64,000 nucleotides of DNA from contig CM055098.1 in assembly GCA_029204225.1 (NCBI GenBank), positions 49,977,063 to 50,041,062 on the forward strand. The letters are read 5' to 3'. The notes under the pieces were generated by a model. That model did no database searches. It was given only the letters and a program-made list of their open reading frames with translations, and was not told where the DNA came from. The DNA is from Diphasiastrum complanatum (taxonomy: Eukaryota > Streptophyta > Lycopodiopsida > Lycopodiales > Lycopodiaceae). Shown here piece after piece: positions 34,636 to 46,080 of the stretch. The first letter of the stretch is position 1. Each line of letters starts with the position of its first letter. The position numbers were made by a program, and so were the translations under genes.

Positions 34636-35742
34636 TGTGATGCCACACAAATGTCAAAAAATGAATATCAACATAAATATGGCATGATATACTCGAAAAT
34701 GAAGATATGAGCTGGTTAAGTATAAATCATGAAGAGGCCTAAGTCATTTTTCGAGAATATATCTCCTAGGTACTTGTCTTATAAATTAAGGGCTAGACCG
34801 TTAATAGGAAAAGACATTGCCTTGGATAACTCTTAACTAGGTCGTCCATACAAAACGACTAGTTATGAAAGACATGTTAAACTAGAGTAACTTTAACTCA
34901 TAGTTAAGTATACCTCTTATGGTATAGTTGAATGTATTTTCAGTTTAATTCTTAACTAGACCCTTTCGTGGGAGTGACGCACCTATTGTTTAAGAAGTAC
35001 GTTTGTTCGCCCTGTAGAACATATATTGATCTCACACTTCAGTGTCGATCATCGAGAGAGAAGAGTTTATGCTTATGTAAGAGATTGAAGAAGTGAATAG
35101 AGTTCTATGAGTTATTCTCCCTTATCTCTGTTCTCCGCACTGCTGAGTGTGAGTGATCTTGAGTCTGCTAACAATCTCTAACGCATTTCATGAATTACTC
35201 TCTGATCAGACAAACGCTCTAGTGCATTACAGTCATTTGCTGTGTTTCCGTAAAGCATGCTCTAAAGAACTGTCTTAAAGTCATCTTATTCGTCTGTCGT
35301 GAATACTTTCTTTTCGCCACTCAAAAAATGACTATCTTTGTGTAGTCTAGCACGATCATTAAATTAAGGTGTATGTATACCATTGAGATGATAGTCCCTG
35401 TATGAAGAATTGAGTCTCTGATCTGTTTTCCTGATTGGCATTGACATAAGTTTCTAACGTGCTCTAAAACCATTCATGCTCTTTAACCATTAAGTTGGGC
35501 TTTAGTTATTGAGGACTATTGTCTAGGAACGAATAGTTTGCGAACTCGATTAATTAATTGTCTACGTAGTCGCAAATACATTGAACAATTCTCGATTCTC
35601 TGTTGACACCTTAGTCAGCCAGAGTGTAGTCTGCTATACTACTCTGATAACATTTCATTTGTAGAACGCGCTTCCTTCAATTTGATAGAGGCTAGATTGT
35701 TGTTCTGAATTCATTAACATTACCCATTCCAAATGGTTTTTG
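34636..35742 (+). mobile_element. 5' LTR of gypsy 2, truncated
   Basis: It starts TGTGATGCC and matches the inverted LTR at 43107-44349 to about 35742 (last shared text: ATTACCCATTCCAAAT). It has about 20 extra bases near its start (34644-34663). The last ~165 bp of the full LTR is deleted and gag sequence follows directly. Confidence 0.85.
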
Positions 35743-36457
35743 GCTGGTCTACCACCAAAGATTGATCGATACTGCAGACAAGGGGACGTGAACTCCTTAG
35801 CAGCTATTATAGCTAGTGCAAAAAATTTCAAGACTTTGAAATTAGCGCGAAAGTGACGACCAACGAAGAAATCTCGAAAGTCTAAGACTGATTTCAGTGA
35901 CAACGATGATGATTCAAATTTTGATTCCATCCAGTAGTAGCTCTTCAAGCTCGGAATCTGAAAGTAGCGATTCATCAGAATCAGATGCTGACAAAGGAGA
36001 GAAAAAGAATAAACGACTAACTAAACGAAAGGACGACACGAAAATTGTCGAGGAGAAGTCGTCAACTTCCAAAGTGGAAAATCTTTGGAAAAGTAAATTG
36101 TCTAGTACTGTTATTGATAAACCAACCTCAAAATCAAAGACAAAAGAATACGACATCGTAATTGATATCGGATCTCTTCGACCAAACATTACTTTTGAAC
36201 GGCTATTGGCAGATAACACTCATTACAGAAAGCAGCTGAAAGGCCTTTCTGTGCCTAAGAAGAAGAAGAAAATTTCTCTGCCAGATGTTGGTATTTTGTC
36301 CATTGATTTAGGTGATCTCGGTGCACCTGAAATTGATGTTACTATTGCAGGATGCCTGATCAAAAAAGTGCCAATTGACTCTGGTTCCAGTGTAATTATA
36401 ATAACAGAAAACACAACTCATGCTCTGGGGCTGACTGACATTCAACCAACACAGTGA
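35743..36457 (+). pseudogene. gypsy 2 gag remnant and protease
   Basis: Gag survives as FLAGLPPKIDRYCRQGDVNS (35743 on) to a TGA near 35855. A new frame (35897-36457) is a Ser/Glu-rich and Lys-rich linker followed by the protease active site VPIDSGSSVII with Asp codon 36377-36379. There is no zinc knuckle, so that part of gag was probably in the deletion or was never present. The frame stops at 36457, inside the protease. Confidence 0.75.
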
Positions 36458-37200
36458 AACATCAAGTTAGCTGGTTCGACACGACGAAGACCTGTTGGTG
36501 AGCTTAAGGATGTCACTGTCTACATTCAAGCCAAGCCATTCGCCATGAATTTCATTGTTATCAAGCCACACGATTTGTCGTCCTATTTTGTGCTGACTGG
36601 ACAACCTTGGCTTTATCAATCAAATGCTAGTGTACATTGGAAATCCAGAGAGCTAAAATTTCAGACTAGTGAGACCAATAACCGAGGTAAGCCAGCAGAA
36701 CAAATCATAACCTGGAGTCGTGACAAATATGAAGGTGAAACTCCTTTGTCCGACACCAATTTTACATTAGAAGAATCTTCGTATGCCTTGAATATTTTTT
36801 CCTATAAATCCGATATTGAAGTGCAGTACTTTGAATGTTATGAGAATGTTGATGACGAAGAATTTTTCAATGCCTACAACGATGAAGCTGATGATTTGTA
36901 TGAAGAAATTAACGTTGCAGACACAAAATTGAAAGAGTCTGACGATTCGAGTGACGAATCTGAACATGAATTTGGTAACAAGAACCCGATTGACGACAAG
37001 AAAACATCTATGGAGTCAACCATGCACAAAATTCATGGCCATACCAAGGCCAGTATGACCAAAGGTTTCATCTTACCATATCCTATTGGCTGATTGAACT
37101 TGCACCTGGCAGATTTCTGCATGTTTCAAAGTCACTAGGAGAATCTGAGTTGGCGGAATTCACTGAACTATTAAAGAAGTATCAAAATATTTTTGCCTGA
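36458..37200 (+). pseudogene. gypsy 2 protease C-terminus and acidic linker
   Basis: 36545-37093 gives MNFIVIKPHD, LTGQPWLYQSNASVHW (the typical end of plant gypsy proteases) and then a strongly Asp/Glu-rich linker. Two stops separate it from the active-site half and from RT. Confidence 0.7.
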
Positions 37201-38608
37201 TTGCTCGACGATCTGAAGGCTATACCTGTAGAATTCGGAGAGCACCGAATTGATCTGAAGAAAGATGCTGTACCTGTTCGACAGAGACAATATCGTCTCA
37301 ATCCTAAATACTCTCTAATGGTCAAGGACGAACTTAACAAACACCTTAAGACAAGTATAATCTATCTCGTCTTAAGTAGTGAATGGGTTTCGCCCATTGT
37401 TGTCATCCCGAAGAAGAAGACTGGAAAAATATGAATATGCCAGGATTTCCAAAAACTCAATGCTGCAACCAGGAAGGACCATCATCCTTTGCCTTTTACT
37501 GATTTCATCCTAGATCAGGTTGCTGGTCAAGAGCGTTACAGTTTCTGTGACGGCTTTTCTGGATATAATCAGGTGGGAGTGCAAAAGGAGGATCGCTCAA
37601 AGACCACATTCACTACGGATTGGGGCACTTATGCCTACAACAAAATGCCCTTTGGTCTTTGTAACGCTCCAGCGACTTTTCAGCAAATCATGATGTTAAT
37701 TTTTGCTGCCTTCTTGAGAACTTTTTTCGAAATATTTATTGATGATTTCTGTGTGTACAGTGATATAAAGACACACCTGCAAAAGCTGAAACTAACATTG
37801 CAACAGTGTCGAGATACTTGTTTATCTCTTCATCCAGAAAAATGTTTTTGTGGTATGAAAGAAGGAATATTGCTCGGACACAAAATATCTAATAGAGGAA
37901 TAGAAGTCGACAAAGATAAAGTCGAGCTCATAAAAAACCTCCTGATACCAACCAATTTGTGTGAACTAAGAGCTTTCTTAGGACATATTGGCTATTACAA
38001 GAGATTTATTCAAAATCATGCTTCTACTGCTGCCTCTCTTACACATCTACTGAAGAAACAAGTGGAATACTTGTGGATGAATGAACAGCAGAAAGCATTT
38101 GAAGATCTTAAGCAAAGCTTGATCAATACTCCTATTCTGAGACCACCCAACTGGGCTATTTTATTTCACAGTTATGTGGATGTTTTTGCATTTGCTATTG
38201 GCGTCTGTCTAAGCCAGAAGGACGACCAGAAGAAGGATCATCCCATCTACTATGCGAGTCGATAGCTCAGTGCATCAGAGAAAAATTATTCGGCTACAGA
38301 AAGGGAAGCACTTGGCATGATTTTCACTGTTAAAAATTTTGATATTATTTGCTGGCATATGTATTTATTTTTCATGTGGATCATTATGCTCTTAAGTATC
38401 TTGTAAATAAACCAGATCTATCAGGACGAATTGCTCGATGGGTTCTACTTCTGCAAGAATTCACTTATCAAGTAGACCTTCATCAAGGAAAGTATCATAC
38501 AAATGCTGATTATCTATCACGACTCAGCACTGGAAAAATTGAAGATCCTATCAATGATGATTTTCTAGACGAACATTTATTTGAGATTTCATCTACAAAT
38601 TCGCTATA
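37201..38608 (+). pseudogene. gypsy 2 reverse transcriptase and RNase H
   Basis: RT starts near 37201 (HRIDLKKDAVPVRQRQYRLN), is broken by a TGA at 37432-37434, and continues 37435-38265 with MPFGLCNAPATFQQIMM and the catalytic box FIDDF at 37735-37749 (YxDD has become FIDD). RNase H follows (FHSYVDVFAFAIGVCLSQ, NYSATEREALGMIF) with one stop and one frameshift near 38263 and 38350. It ends with HTNADYLSRL. The low number of lesions suggests moderate age. Confidence 0.9.
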
Positions 38609-39825
38609 GGATCAGATATATCCGGATGGTTTTGATTTGGAGCAAAAGACAGTTTTTCAATATAAGGTAGCACCTTATACAATTATTAACAATGTTCTAT
38701 AGAAGCTTGGTGCAGATCATCAGCTTCGAAGATGTCTCAAATCCGAAGACATTAAAAAGGTCGTTAAATCCTTACACTCAGAAGATGCTGGTGGACATTT
38801 TGCTTTGAAGAACATAGTTAATAAGATATTGACTGCCAAGTATTGGTGGCCAACAATGTTTAAGGATGTATCAAACTTTATTCATTCATGTGATCCATGC
38901 CAAAGATATGGTAAGCCTACAAAATCAATAAATTGGCCGTTGACACCAATCCTTCCTCTTGCACCATTCGAGAAGTGGGGAATTGACTTTGTCTGTCCAA
39001 TTAAACCTATTACCCGACATACGAAATGTCGATATATTCTAGTTGCAATGGATTATGCTACAAAGGATGTGGAAGCAGAGGTGACAAAAAGAAATGATGC
39101 AAAAATTGTCGCGACGTTCTTATTCAAAAGTATTATCACCAGATACGGTTGTCCACTCGAACTAGTAAGTGACCGAGGTACACATTTTTTAAGTGACACT
39201 ATACGGTTGCTGAGGAACTTATTTTCTCATCAAACACAGAAAAACTACACCGTATAATCCAAAAGCAAACGGGTTGACAGAAAGAGCTAATGAAATTTTA
39301 TGTAAGATCCTGACTAAAATTACTATTGCACACGCAACGGTTTGGGATCATAAACTACTATCAGTTCTTTGGGCTTATTGTAATACAGAGAAAATCATGA
39401 CGAAACAGACGCCATATTTTCTGACATACGGTATGCATTCTATTCTGCCAATTAAATTTGAGGTCAAAATTTTTTGCATCCAAGCTCAACGAACAAATGC
39501 AGAATGTATAAACAAAAGGTTGACTAATATTGAAGAACTAGCTGAAGCTCGTGAGTCTTCACAAAAATTAATGAAGGAAATCCAGGAACAAAGAAAGAAG
39601 AAATATGACAGTCATATAAAAAAATGTGATCTTAAAGCTGATGATTATGCGCTGATATATGACAGTTGCCATCAAAAGTTCCCAAAAAAACTCCATATGT
39701 GATGGCTTGGACCTTTTAAAGTCATAGAGGTGTCTGACAATGGTTCCGTGCAACTTCAATAACTTGAAGGGGAACTGTTACCTACACGCATCAACGGGTC
39801 CAGACTAAAAAAATACTACGTTTGA
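38609..39825 (+). pseudogene. gypsy 2 integrase
   Basis: The zinc-binding part has SEDAGGHF and CDPCQRYG. The core has WGIDFVCPIKP, VSDRGTHFL and TERANEILCK, so the three acidic residues are visible, with one frameshift near 39240. The GPY/F module WLGPFKVIEVSDNGSVQL and LLPTRINGSRLKKYYV end at TGA 39823-39825. No chromodomain follows. A stop in the module (about 39700) breaks the frame. Confidence 0.9.
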
Positions 39826-40714
39826 TCAAAATTTTATTTATTTATTTTTATTCTTATTATTTTCTAGTATTTTTCTGAAATCAAATGCGAATTTTTCTCT
39901 ATCTTTTCTGATAATGTTCGTGACTTTTTTTCTTTTCTAGAAAATTTTCTAGAAATTTTCGTGAACTTTTCTACCACTGTTCAATATTTGTTCAAACTGT
40001 TTCAAGAATTTTTCTTGTCTTCTCTCAAATCTTTTAAGTTATTTTTCAAAGTATTTTTGAGAAACTTTTGCGACACTCAACTGTGAACTGAAACTTGTCA
40101 TTTTTTTTTCTTTCGAGAATTTTTCTAAAATTTTTCTAGCATTTTTTTTCTCCAATTTTTTGAGAAATCTTCTAGGATGACGCATAACATTTTTGAGAAT
40201 TTTTCGTGAAGTTCTGTATCATTTTCTAGAATCTCTCAAGAATGTTTCGCGAAACATTCTAGAAACTTTCTAGTATTCTTCGAGAATCTCTCAACCTACC
40301 TTTTCGAGAATCTATCTACCTACTTTTTACATCTCTCTATTAAAGATGATGGCCACGTGATCATCATTATTCACACGTGTGTACGCTCACATATCAAAAC
40401 AAATATTGTTTATCCTAAATTTCTTTATTTTCTTTTCAAAATTGGTCTTCCGTCATTAAAGATCGATTTGTCAAATCATAGTTTCAAACACTGACCCATG
40501 CACGTACTCCATAAATGGAAGTGACAGATGTCAAGTCACCATGCCACATCATCATTCCTTCCACACCGTTATTGCATATCAGAAGTATTTTTCATTTTTC
40601 TTCCTTACACTTTCTGCTTGCGATTTTATGCTTTTCTGCGCACATTCCCTTTGCGATCAAAGCATTCATTTGCAACCTATTGCGATCTACTAGCTTTCGT
40701 GAAAAATTCGAACA
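39826..40714 (+). other. non-coding spacer between pol and the extra ORF of gypsy 2
   Basis: No coding frame. 39850-40330 is dominated by short variants of TTTTCTAGAA and GAGAATTTTTC, such as TTTTCTAGAAAATTTTCTAG at about 39935, TTTCGCGAAACATTCTAGAAA at about 40245, and TTTTTGAGAA repeated. Many are palindromic. TTCACACGTGTG occurs at 40370. The end (40500-40714) may hold the promoter or leader of the ORF at 40715. Confidence 0.6.
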
Positions 40715-42095
40715 ATGGCTTCTGGATCCAGTTCAAGCTCTAACATCATCTGGAAAGCACGCGCAGGAATCCGTTTGACATCCATCCAGTCCTTTTTGGC
40801 TCGATGCAGGTTGGGTAATTTAAAAGTGGACCCCTCCATCATCCTCTTCGAAGTCAGTACGGAGTTTGTCAACTCCATTCATTCCATTTCGGAGGTGGAT
40901 TTCAAAGTCCATGTGTGAGGCAAATTCTTCACTATCTCTGAAGACTTGTTCTGCACAGCCCTTGGATTACCGATGGATGGGAAGATGATCTCAACAAATA
41001 AGGATTCGGTGGATGAAGCTGCCCACTTCCTTAACAATTGTTTCGTACCCACGAAGGGGTACAAGATCTCTATGATTCGTGATACCACATTTAAGACGTT
41101 TTGTAAATATGCGAACCAAGCACTCTTTTTGACGGATGTGGATGCGACGATTTCAGTGCAAAATTTTGGTTACATCTTAGACGCACTTGCAGGTAATCCG
41201 GTTTGTTTTGGCACTATTACATATAAAGCATTTTTGCGCTGGATCAAGCACCAAAAATTTTCTGGAGTTGGAGCACATGTATCTCGGCTATGCGCCCATT
41301 TTGACATTTTGAATGAGCAAGAGAAAACATTACTGACGGGAAGGATGTTGGACCCCAAGCCAATTGATCTTTCCGGCCTCGTTACTGAAATTGCACCAGC
41401 CGTCGAAGTAGCAGCTACCACTACTATGGATATTGATGCTACACCATCTCAGTCGGAACCAGTTCCAACTGTGGCGATGGAGACTGATGGAGCTACTGCT
41501 GCTGCTGCTGCTGATTCTTCACAACCCGCATCTGCTTCCACATCTCAAAAGCAGCCGAGTGCCTCCTCCTCTTATGATGACACAACTCAGTCTGATACAT
41601 CAAACAAAAGACAAACAACTGTTAAAGGCGACACTGGGGCGCCTGTGGCAGATGAAAAACAATTAGACAACCAGTCCCAGTGGTTTCGCACTATGTTCGA
41701 GAAAGCCAAAAATCTAGTGGCTGAAGTGTATGAGTTGGACAAGTACCACCAACAACTTACGATGGAATTTGTCAACTCAGAAAGGATATGCCAAGAGGAT
41801 CTCAAGGCATCTTTCGAGAAGATTGATTCGCTCGAATCAGACGACACGAAGCTGATGGAACGAAATCATTCTCTCGACACACAGCTTCAAACCTTAATCA
41901 TAGGAAGCTGATTCTTTAAAACAGATCAATAAGGCGATTGAGGCCAAGTCTGATAATAATCAGACTCAAAATGATTCTTTAAAACAGTAACTGACAGCTA
42001 CAAATCAACATAATGTCATGCTACAGAAACATTTTCAGGAGGAGCGAATGAGAAGACTGAAGGCAGAAGCTGCTCTCTTTGTATGTACTAATGTA
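40715..42095 (+). pseudogene. extra 3' ORF of gypsy 2 (globular part, linker, coiled coil)
   Basis: ATG 40715 opens MASGSSSSSNIIWKARAG. Codon 68 is TGA (40916-40918), and the same frame then stays open to 41911, so a single nonsense codon splits it. The N-terminal part is globular, with FFTISEDLFCTALGLPMDG right after the stop, a pattern also seen in gypsy 1. An Ala/Thr/Ser-rich linker (about 41390-41640) and a coiled coil (41660-41900) follow; coiled-coil sequence continues in another frame to about 42095, where minus-strand copia begins. The missing C-terminus is at 44925-44649. Role unknown. Confidence 0.65.
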
Positions 42096-42097
42096 GG

Positions 42098-43101
42098 GTC
42101 CGTTACAGTCCTTCTAGTCTCCAAAGGGATGTGAACATAACAAATACATCCAGAGATCTTAAAATCTTTTACATTGGGTTTCTTATCAAACAAGTCTTGA
42201 TAAGGTGAGATCCCATCTATAGCACTACTAGGAAGTCTATTACACAAATAATTAGCACATGTTATAGCTTCTCCCCAAAATGAGATGGGAAGTGATGCAT
42301 CAAGTCTTAAAGACTTTGCACACTCACATAGACTCCTATTTTTCCTCTCGGCCACCCATTTTGTTGGGGGGTGTAGGAACAAGTGTATTGTAACTTAATG
42401 CCATTGATCTCACAAAAGTCTTTCATTGTATTGGAGGTATACTCTCCTCCATTATCACATCTTAGTGCTTTGATAGAAGTACTAAGTTATTTCTCTACTA
42501 GAGACTTGAACTTAATGAAAGCTTCATAAACAAGACTTTTTTTTTATAGTAACTCAATCCATGTGAATCTAGTACAATCATCTATAAAAGTTACATACAT
42601 CAAGGCACCTCCATTACTTGCATGTGAAAAACTATGTACATCAGAATGTATGAGATCCAAGGGAGAGAGAGATCTTGATGAAAATCTCTTGTAAGAAGAT
42701 TTGTGTGACTTTGCAAGGCCACATGCCTCACACATCTTTCCACACTTCTTGAAAGCTCTTGGTAGGCTGAGAGCTAGTTCCTTGCTTGCCATTGACTCCA
42801 TAGATTGAAGATTAGGTTGGCCTAATCTCTTATGCCAAAGCTCCACTTGAGTTAGCTCCTCCCTAGCCAAGTTCACACTTTCACTTGCAACATTAGCATC
42901 CAACTTGAAAAGTCTACCTTGCTTAATGCCACTAGCTATGCACTTATCATTTTTCAAGATGGAACAAACTCCATTCTTGAAATGTACATCTAGTCCATTG
43001 TCCATTAATTGTCCTACACTGAGCAAGTTTCTTGAAATGGTAGGAACATACAAAACATTTCTAGATCTATCCTTTTAAATGTGCCTAAGAAAAGAGGTAT
43101 A
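42098..43101 (-). pseudogene. copia integrase, inverted continuation of the gypsy 2 host
   Basis: From 43101 leftwards the sequence continues the codon interrupted at 34635 (gly-ser-ile-pro), then NVLYVPTISRNLLSVGQL, the zinc-binding part (WHKRLGQPN, with the second His lost; MCEACGLAKSHK), core HSDVH and FIDDCTRF, RCDNGGEY near 42460, and WVAERKNRSLCE with the catalytic Glu. It ends at about 42098 after GCICYVHIPLETRR. There are a few frameshifts. It should lie to the right of gypsy 2 on the plus strand. Confidence 0.85.
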
Positions 43102-43106
43102 GATCC
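43102..43106 (-). repeat. target site duplication of gypsy 2 (inverted copy)
   Basis: GATCC here, read on the minus strand as GGATC directly after the LTR end, equals GGATC at 34631-34635 directly before the other LTR. This ties the two distant LTRs to one insertion. Confidence 0.85.
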
Positions 43107-44349
43107 TGTCGTGCTATACCAACAGGGTTAATATAGATTTTGTAGTGAAAAGTATCATTCCCACAGAGGACAGCGTTAGAAAGTTATGTTTTTGGTGTAA
43201 TCATGGCAGGTGGTTTTGAATGTTATTCTGGTTGTCGACAGACATTAAAAAGTAACCAGTATTACTTATATTTGGAATGGGTAATGTTAATGAATTCAAA
43301 ACAACAATTTGGCCTCTATCGAATTGAAGGAGGCGCTTTCTACAAATGAAATGTTATTAGAGTAGTACAGCAGACTACACTCTGGCTGACTAAGGTGTCA
43401 ACAGAGAATCGGGAATTGTTCGATGTATTCACGACTGCGCAGACAATTAATTAATCGAGTTCGCGAACTATTTGTTCCTAGACAATAGTCCTCAACAACT
43501 AAAGCCCAACTTAATGGTTAAAGAGCACGAATGGTTTTAGAGCACGTTAGAAACTTATGTCAATGCCAATCAGGAAAACAGATCAGAGACTCAATTCTTT
43601 AGACAGGGACTGTAATCTCATTTGTATACATACAACTTAATTCAATGATCGTGCTAGACTACACAAAGATAGTCATTTTTCGAGTGTCACAAAGAAAGTA
43701 TTCGCGACAGACGTATAAGATGATTTTAAGACAGTTCTTTAGAGCATGCTTTATGGAAACACAGCAAACAACTATAATGCACTAGAGTGTCTGTCTGATC
43801 AGAGGGTAATTCATGAAATGCGTTAGAGATTGTTAGCAGACTCAAGATCACTCACACTCAACAGTGCGGAGAACAGAGATAAGGGAGAATAACTCACAGA
43901 ACTCTATTCACTTCTTCAATCTCTTACATAAGCATAAACTCTTCTCTCTCGATGATTGAGACTGAAGTGTGAGATCAATATATGTTCTACGGGGCGAACA
44001 AACACACCTCTTAAACAATAGGTGCGTCGCTCCCGCGAAAGGGTCTAGTTAAGAATTAAACTGAAAATATGTTCAACTATACCATAAGAGGTATACTTAA
44101 CTATGAGTTAAAGTTACTCTAGTTTAACATGTCTTTTCATAACTAGTCGTTTCGTATGGATGACCTAGTTAAGGGTTATCCAAGGCAGTGTCTCTTCCTA
44201 TTAAAGTTCTAGCCCTTAATTTATAAGGCAAGTACCTAGGAGATATATTCTCAAAAAATGACTTAGGCCTCTTCATGATTTATACTTAACCAGCTCATAT
44301 CTTCATTTTCGAGTATATCATGCCATATTTATGCTGATATTGCATCACA
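43107..44349 (-). mobile_element. 3' LTR of gypsy 2 (1243 bp), inverted
   Basis: On the minus strand it runs TGTGATGCAATATC to AGCACGACA. It is homologous to 34636-35742 over about 1.05 kb with modest divergence. The PPT on its 5' side marks it as a 3' LTR. It is complete and so shows the ~165 bp that the other copy lacks. Confidence 0.85.
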
Positions 44350-44362
44350 TATCCCCTTCCTC
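44350..44362 (-). promoter_or_regulatory. polypurine tract of gypsy 2
   Basis: GAGGAAGGGGATA on the minus strand, directly before the LTR start; the plus-strand primer for 3' LTR synthesis. Confidence 0.75.
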
Positions 44363-44648
44363 AAATGTGAAACGTCCTCGTGAACATATCATCTTTATTT
44401 CGAGGATTATTCGAGAAACATTCTTGTTCTTCAGATTTTCGTTGAGGCGAAAAAAAAATATTTCTTCATATGATTCGTCCTTTAGATATTTCTTTAGAGA
44501 ATATGTGTCTTGTTGTTGCGTTGAGTAGGTTGATTTTGAGTTGAAATTGTTTGATGAAAATAATCAAACTTCAAAACATCTTCAAACTGCAAAGATCTAG
44601 CATCAGTATCACAGATAGGCATCAACATGACAAAGACATGAATAATAT

Positions 44649-44925
44649 TTATGAATTATTCAATTCTTCATGTAGTTTCTGAGCTAGCTCCAAGTTCTGT
44701 TGAGTTTCGATCAACAACAAATCTTCTTTGGATTTTGTATATCGGCCAACTGGGAGGTTGCCGAATTCTTCTAGTTTAACAGGGAGTAATGTTCCATTAA
44801 ACAACTCCTGAGTCAACTTTATAGAGTGATTTCTTCACGTATTGAGCTGAGAATCTAATAAAATTGCTTTTAACATAAAGATTTTGAACAACAAATAATG
44901 TCTTTGCCACAAAGGTACCAAACTA
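44649..44925 (-). pseudogene. C-terminus of the gypsy 2 extra ORF, inverted
   Basis: On the minus strand, SNFIRFSAQYVKKSL and, after a one-base shift, KLTQELFNGTLLPVKLEEFG then LELAQKLHEELNNS end at TAA (44651-44649). This charged helical sequence precedes the PPT by about 285 bp and is what the ORF broken at 42095 would be missing. The region 44363-44648 between is non-coding. Confidence 0.55.
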
Positions 44926-44929
44926 CCAA

Positions 44930-45235
44930 AATGTATGCAGTCCTCACTTCATACTTTTGCTTTAATCTTTCCCACGCTGCATGGCTGCTTTCGCAGTCTT
45001 CAATCTGCATGAGCAGATCTTCATTTATGGACGAAATGATGATCGCCATTGTGCGCCCATCCTTTCTGATCTATTCAGCTCTCCTCGGGTCTCCCTCTAG
45101 AGGCTGCACCTCTGAGAGCTCGGTCACGGACCAGATGCCTTTGTCCTTCAGAAGTGTTTTGATTTTGAATTTCTAGATTTTGTAATTTGTACCATCAAGA
45201 CTGATTGTTACTCTGCTCTGGATTGTCGTAGCCAT
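44930..45235 (-). pseudogene. copia gag start
   Basis: From ATG 45235 the minus strand reads VTISLDGTNYK, a stop, then a gag core (KTLLKDKGIWSVTELSEVQP, MAIIISSINEDLLMQI, AAWERLKQKYEVRTA) and loses similarity near 44930, where the inverted gypsy end begins. Gag of a lineage different from element A. Confidence 0.75.
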
Positions 45236-45288
45236 ATTGTGTTGTCTGGAAGAATCACTACTGGGATATCAGTAGTGATAACCTCTAC

Positions 45289-45300
45289 GCTCTTACACCA
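45289..45300 (-). promoter_or_regulatory. copia primer binding site, mutated
   Basis: TGGTGTAAGAGC directly after the minus-strand LTR end, against consensus TGGTATCAGAGC. Position supports it. Confidence 0.6.
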
Positions 45301-46080
45301 TGTCGCAGAAGCTTTTTCGTTTCGTGTTTGTCTCTCTCTTCTGATTTGCGAATAATTTTTTGTCTTTGAATTTTTTTTTCGTGCGGAAGCTCTTACAGGA
45401 TCTCAGAGACTCGACTATGCATCACAGAACATATTTTATTCTAGCAATCAAAAGACACAGCACAAGGCCAAGAGATACATGAAATAGAGAGACTATATTG
45501 TCAGTTTGGTTTTAGAGCTAGATCGTTAGTGTCTCGTTCGTTAGCGGATTGACTCTCTGCTCTTTTGTTGTGTTCTGCTCATTGGTAGACTTTCATGCAC
45601 AGCTATGATATTTTTGCTTTCTTGCTCTATTCGCTACGTCTCTTTCTGTTTCTTACAGATCTCTGTCAAATTCTCATCACTTTTTCTCTTATCATTATGA
45701 TCCAGAGAGGATCGTTTATACCTCCATTGTGTGGAGTTTACAAGATAGCTAAACATAGAATCACAAGACTAGTTAACGCTAATCAACTAGTTAGCTAGTC
45801 TCCGTCATTGCTATTCGTTTCAACTGGGCGTGAAGCTCGTTGAACTGCCAGCTGACAACACGAAAGATTTCTCTTCGTGTGCTTTCGTTCTTTTCGTAGT
45901 TTTTGTTTTGCGTCCATTTTGCGGTTTGCGGTTCTGGAGGTGTGTTTACGATTCGCAATTGATTTGCGAATCATTCGTGCTTTGAGTCAAAGACACATTG
46001 ACTGTCATGAATTATTCCTGTTTGACCTTCGTGTCTTGTTTGTGCTGCGACAAAGTTGCAAGAGTTCACCATTTCTGACA
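45301..46080 (-). mobile_element. copia LTR (780 bp) bordered by PPT and PBS
   Basis: On the minus strand it runs TGTCAGAAATGG to CTTCTGCGACA. To its right is a polypurine tract and the RNase H end (so it is a 3' LTR of 46081-47560). To its left is a primer site and gag (so it is also a 5' LTR of 44930-45300). A TATA-like GGTATAAACG and AATAAAATATG occur in U3-R order. Half of a second copy is at 29849-30249. Confidence 0.8.

Larger units (their letters stand above)
34636..42095 (+). mobile_element. gypsy 2: Ty3/gypsy element with extra 3' ORF, right end inverted away
   Basis: In order: 5' LTR (34636-35742, truncated), remains of gag, protease with DSGSS, RT, RNase H, integrase (stop 39823-39825), a motif-rich spacer, and an extra ORF from 40715. 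A deletion has removed the LTR end, primer site, leader and most of gag. The 3' end of the ORF, polypurine tract and 3' LTR are on the minus strand at 43107-44925. Only scattered stops break the pol frames, so it is younger than gypsy 1. Confidence 0.85.

Noticed and set aside
44898-45176. Plus-strand 92-codon frame
   Set aside because: It is antisense to a clear copia gag.
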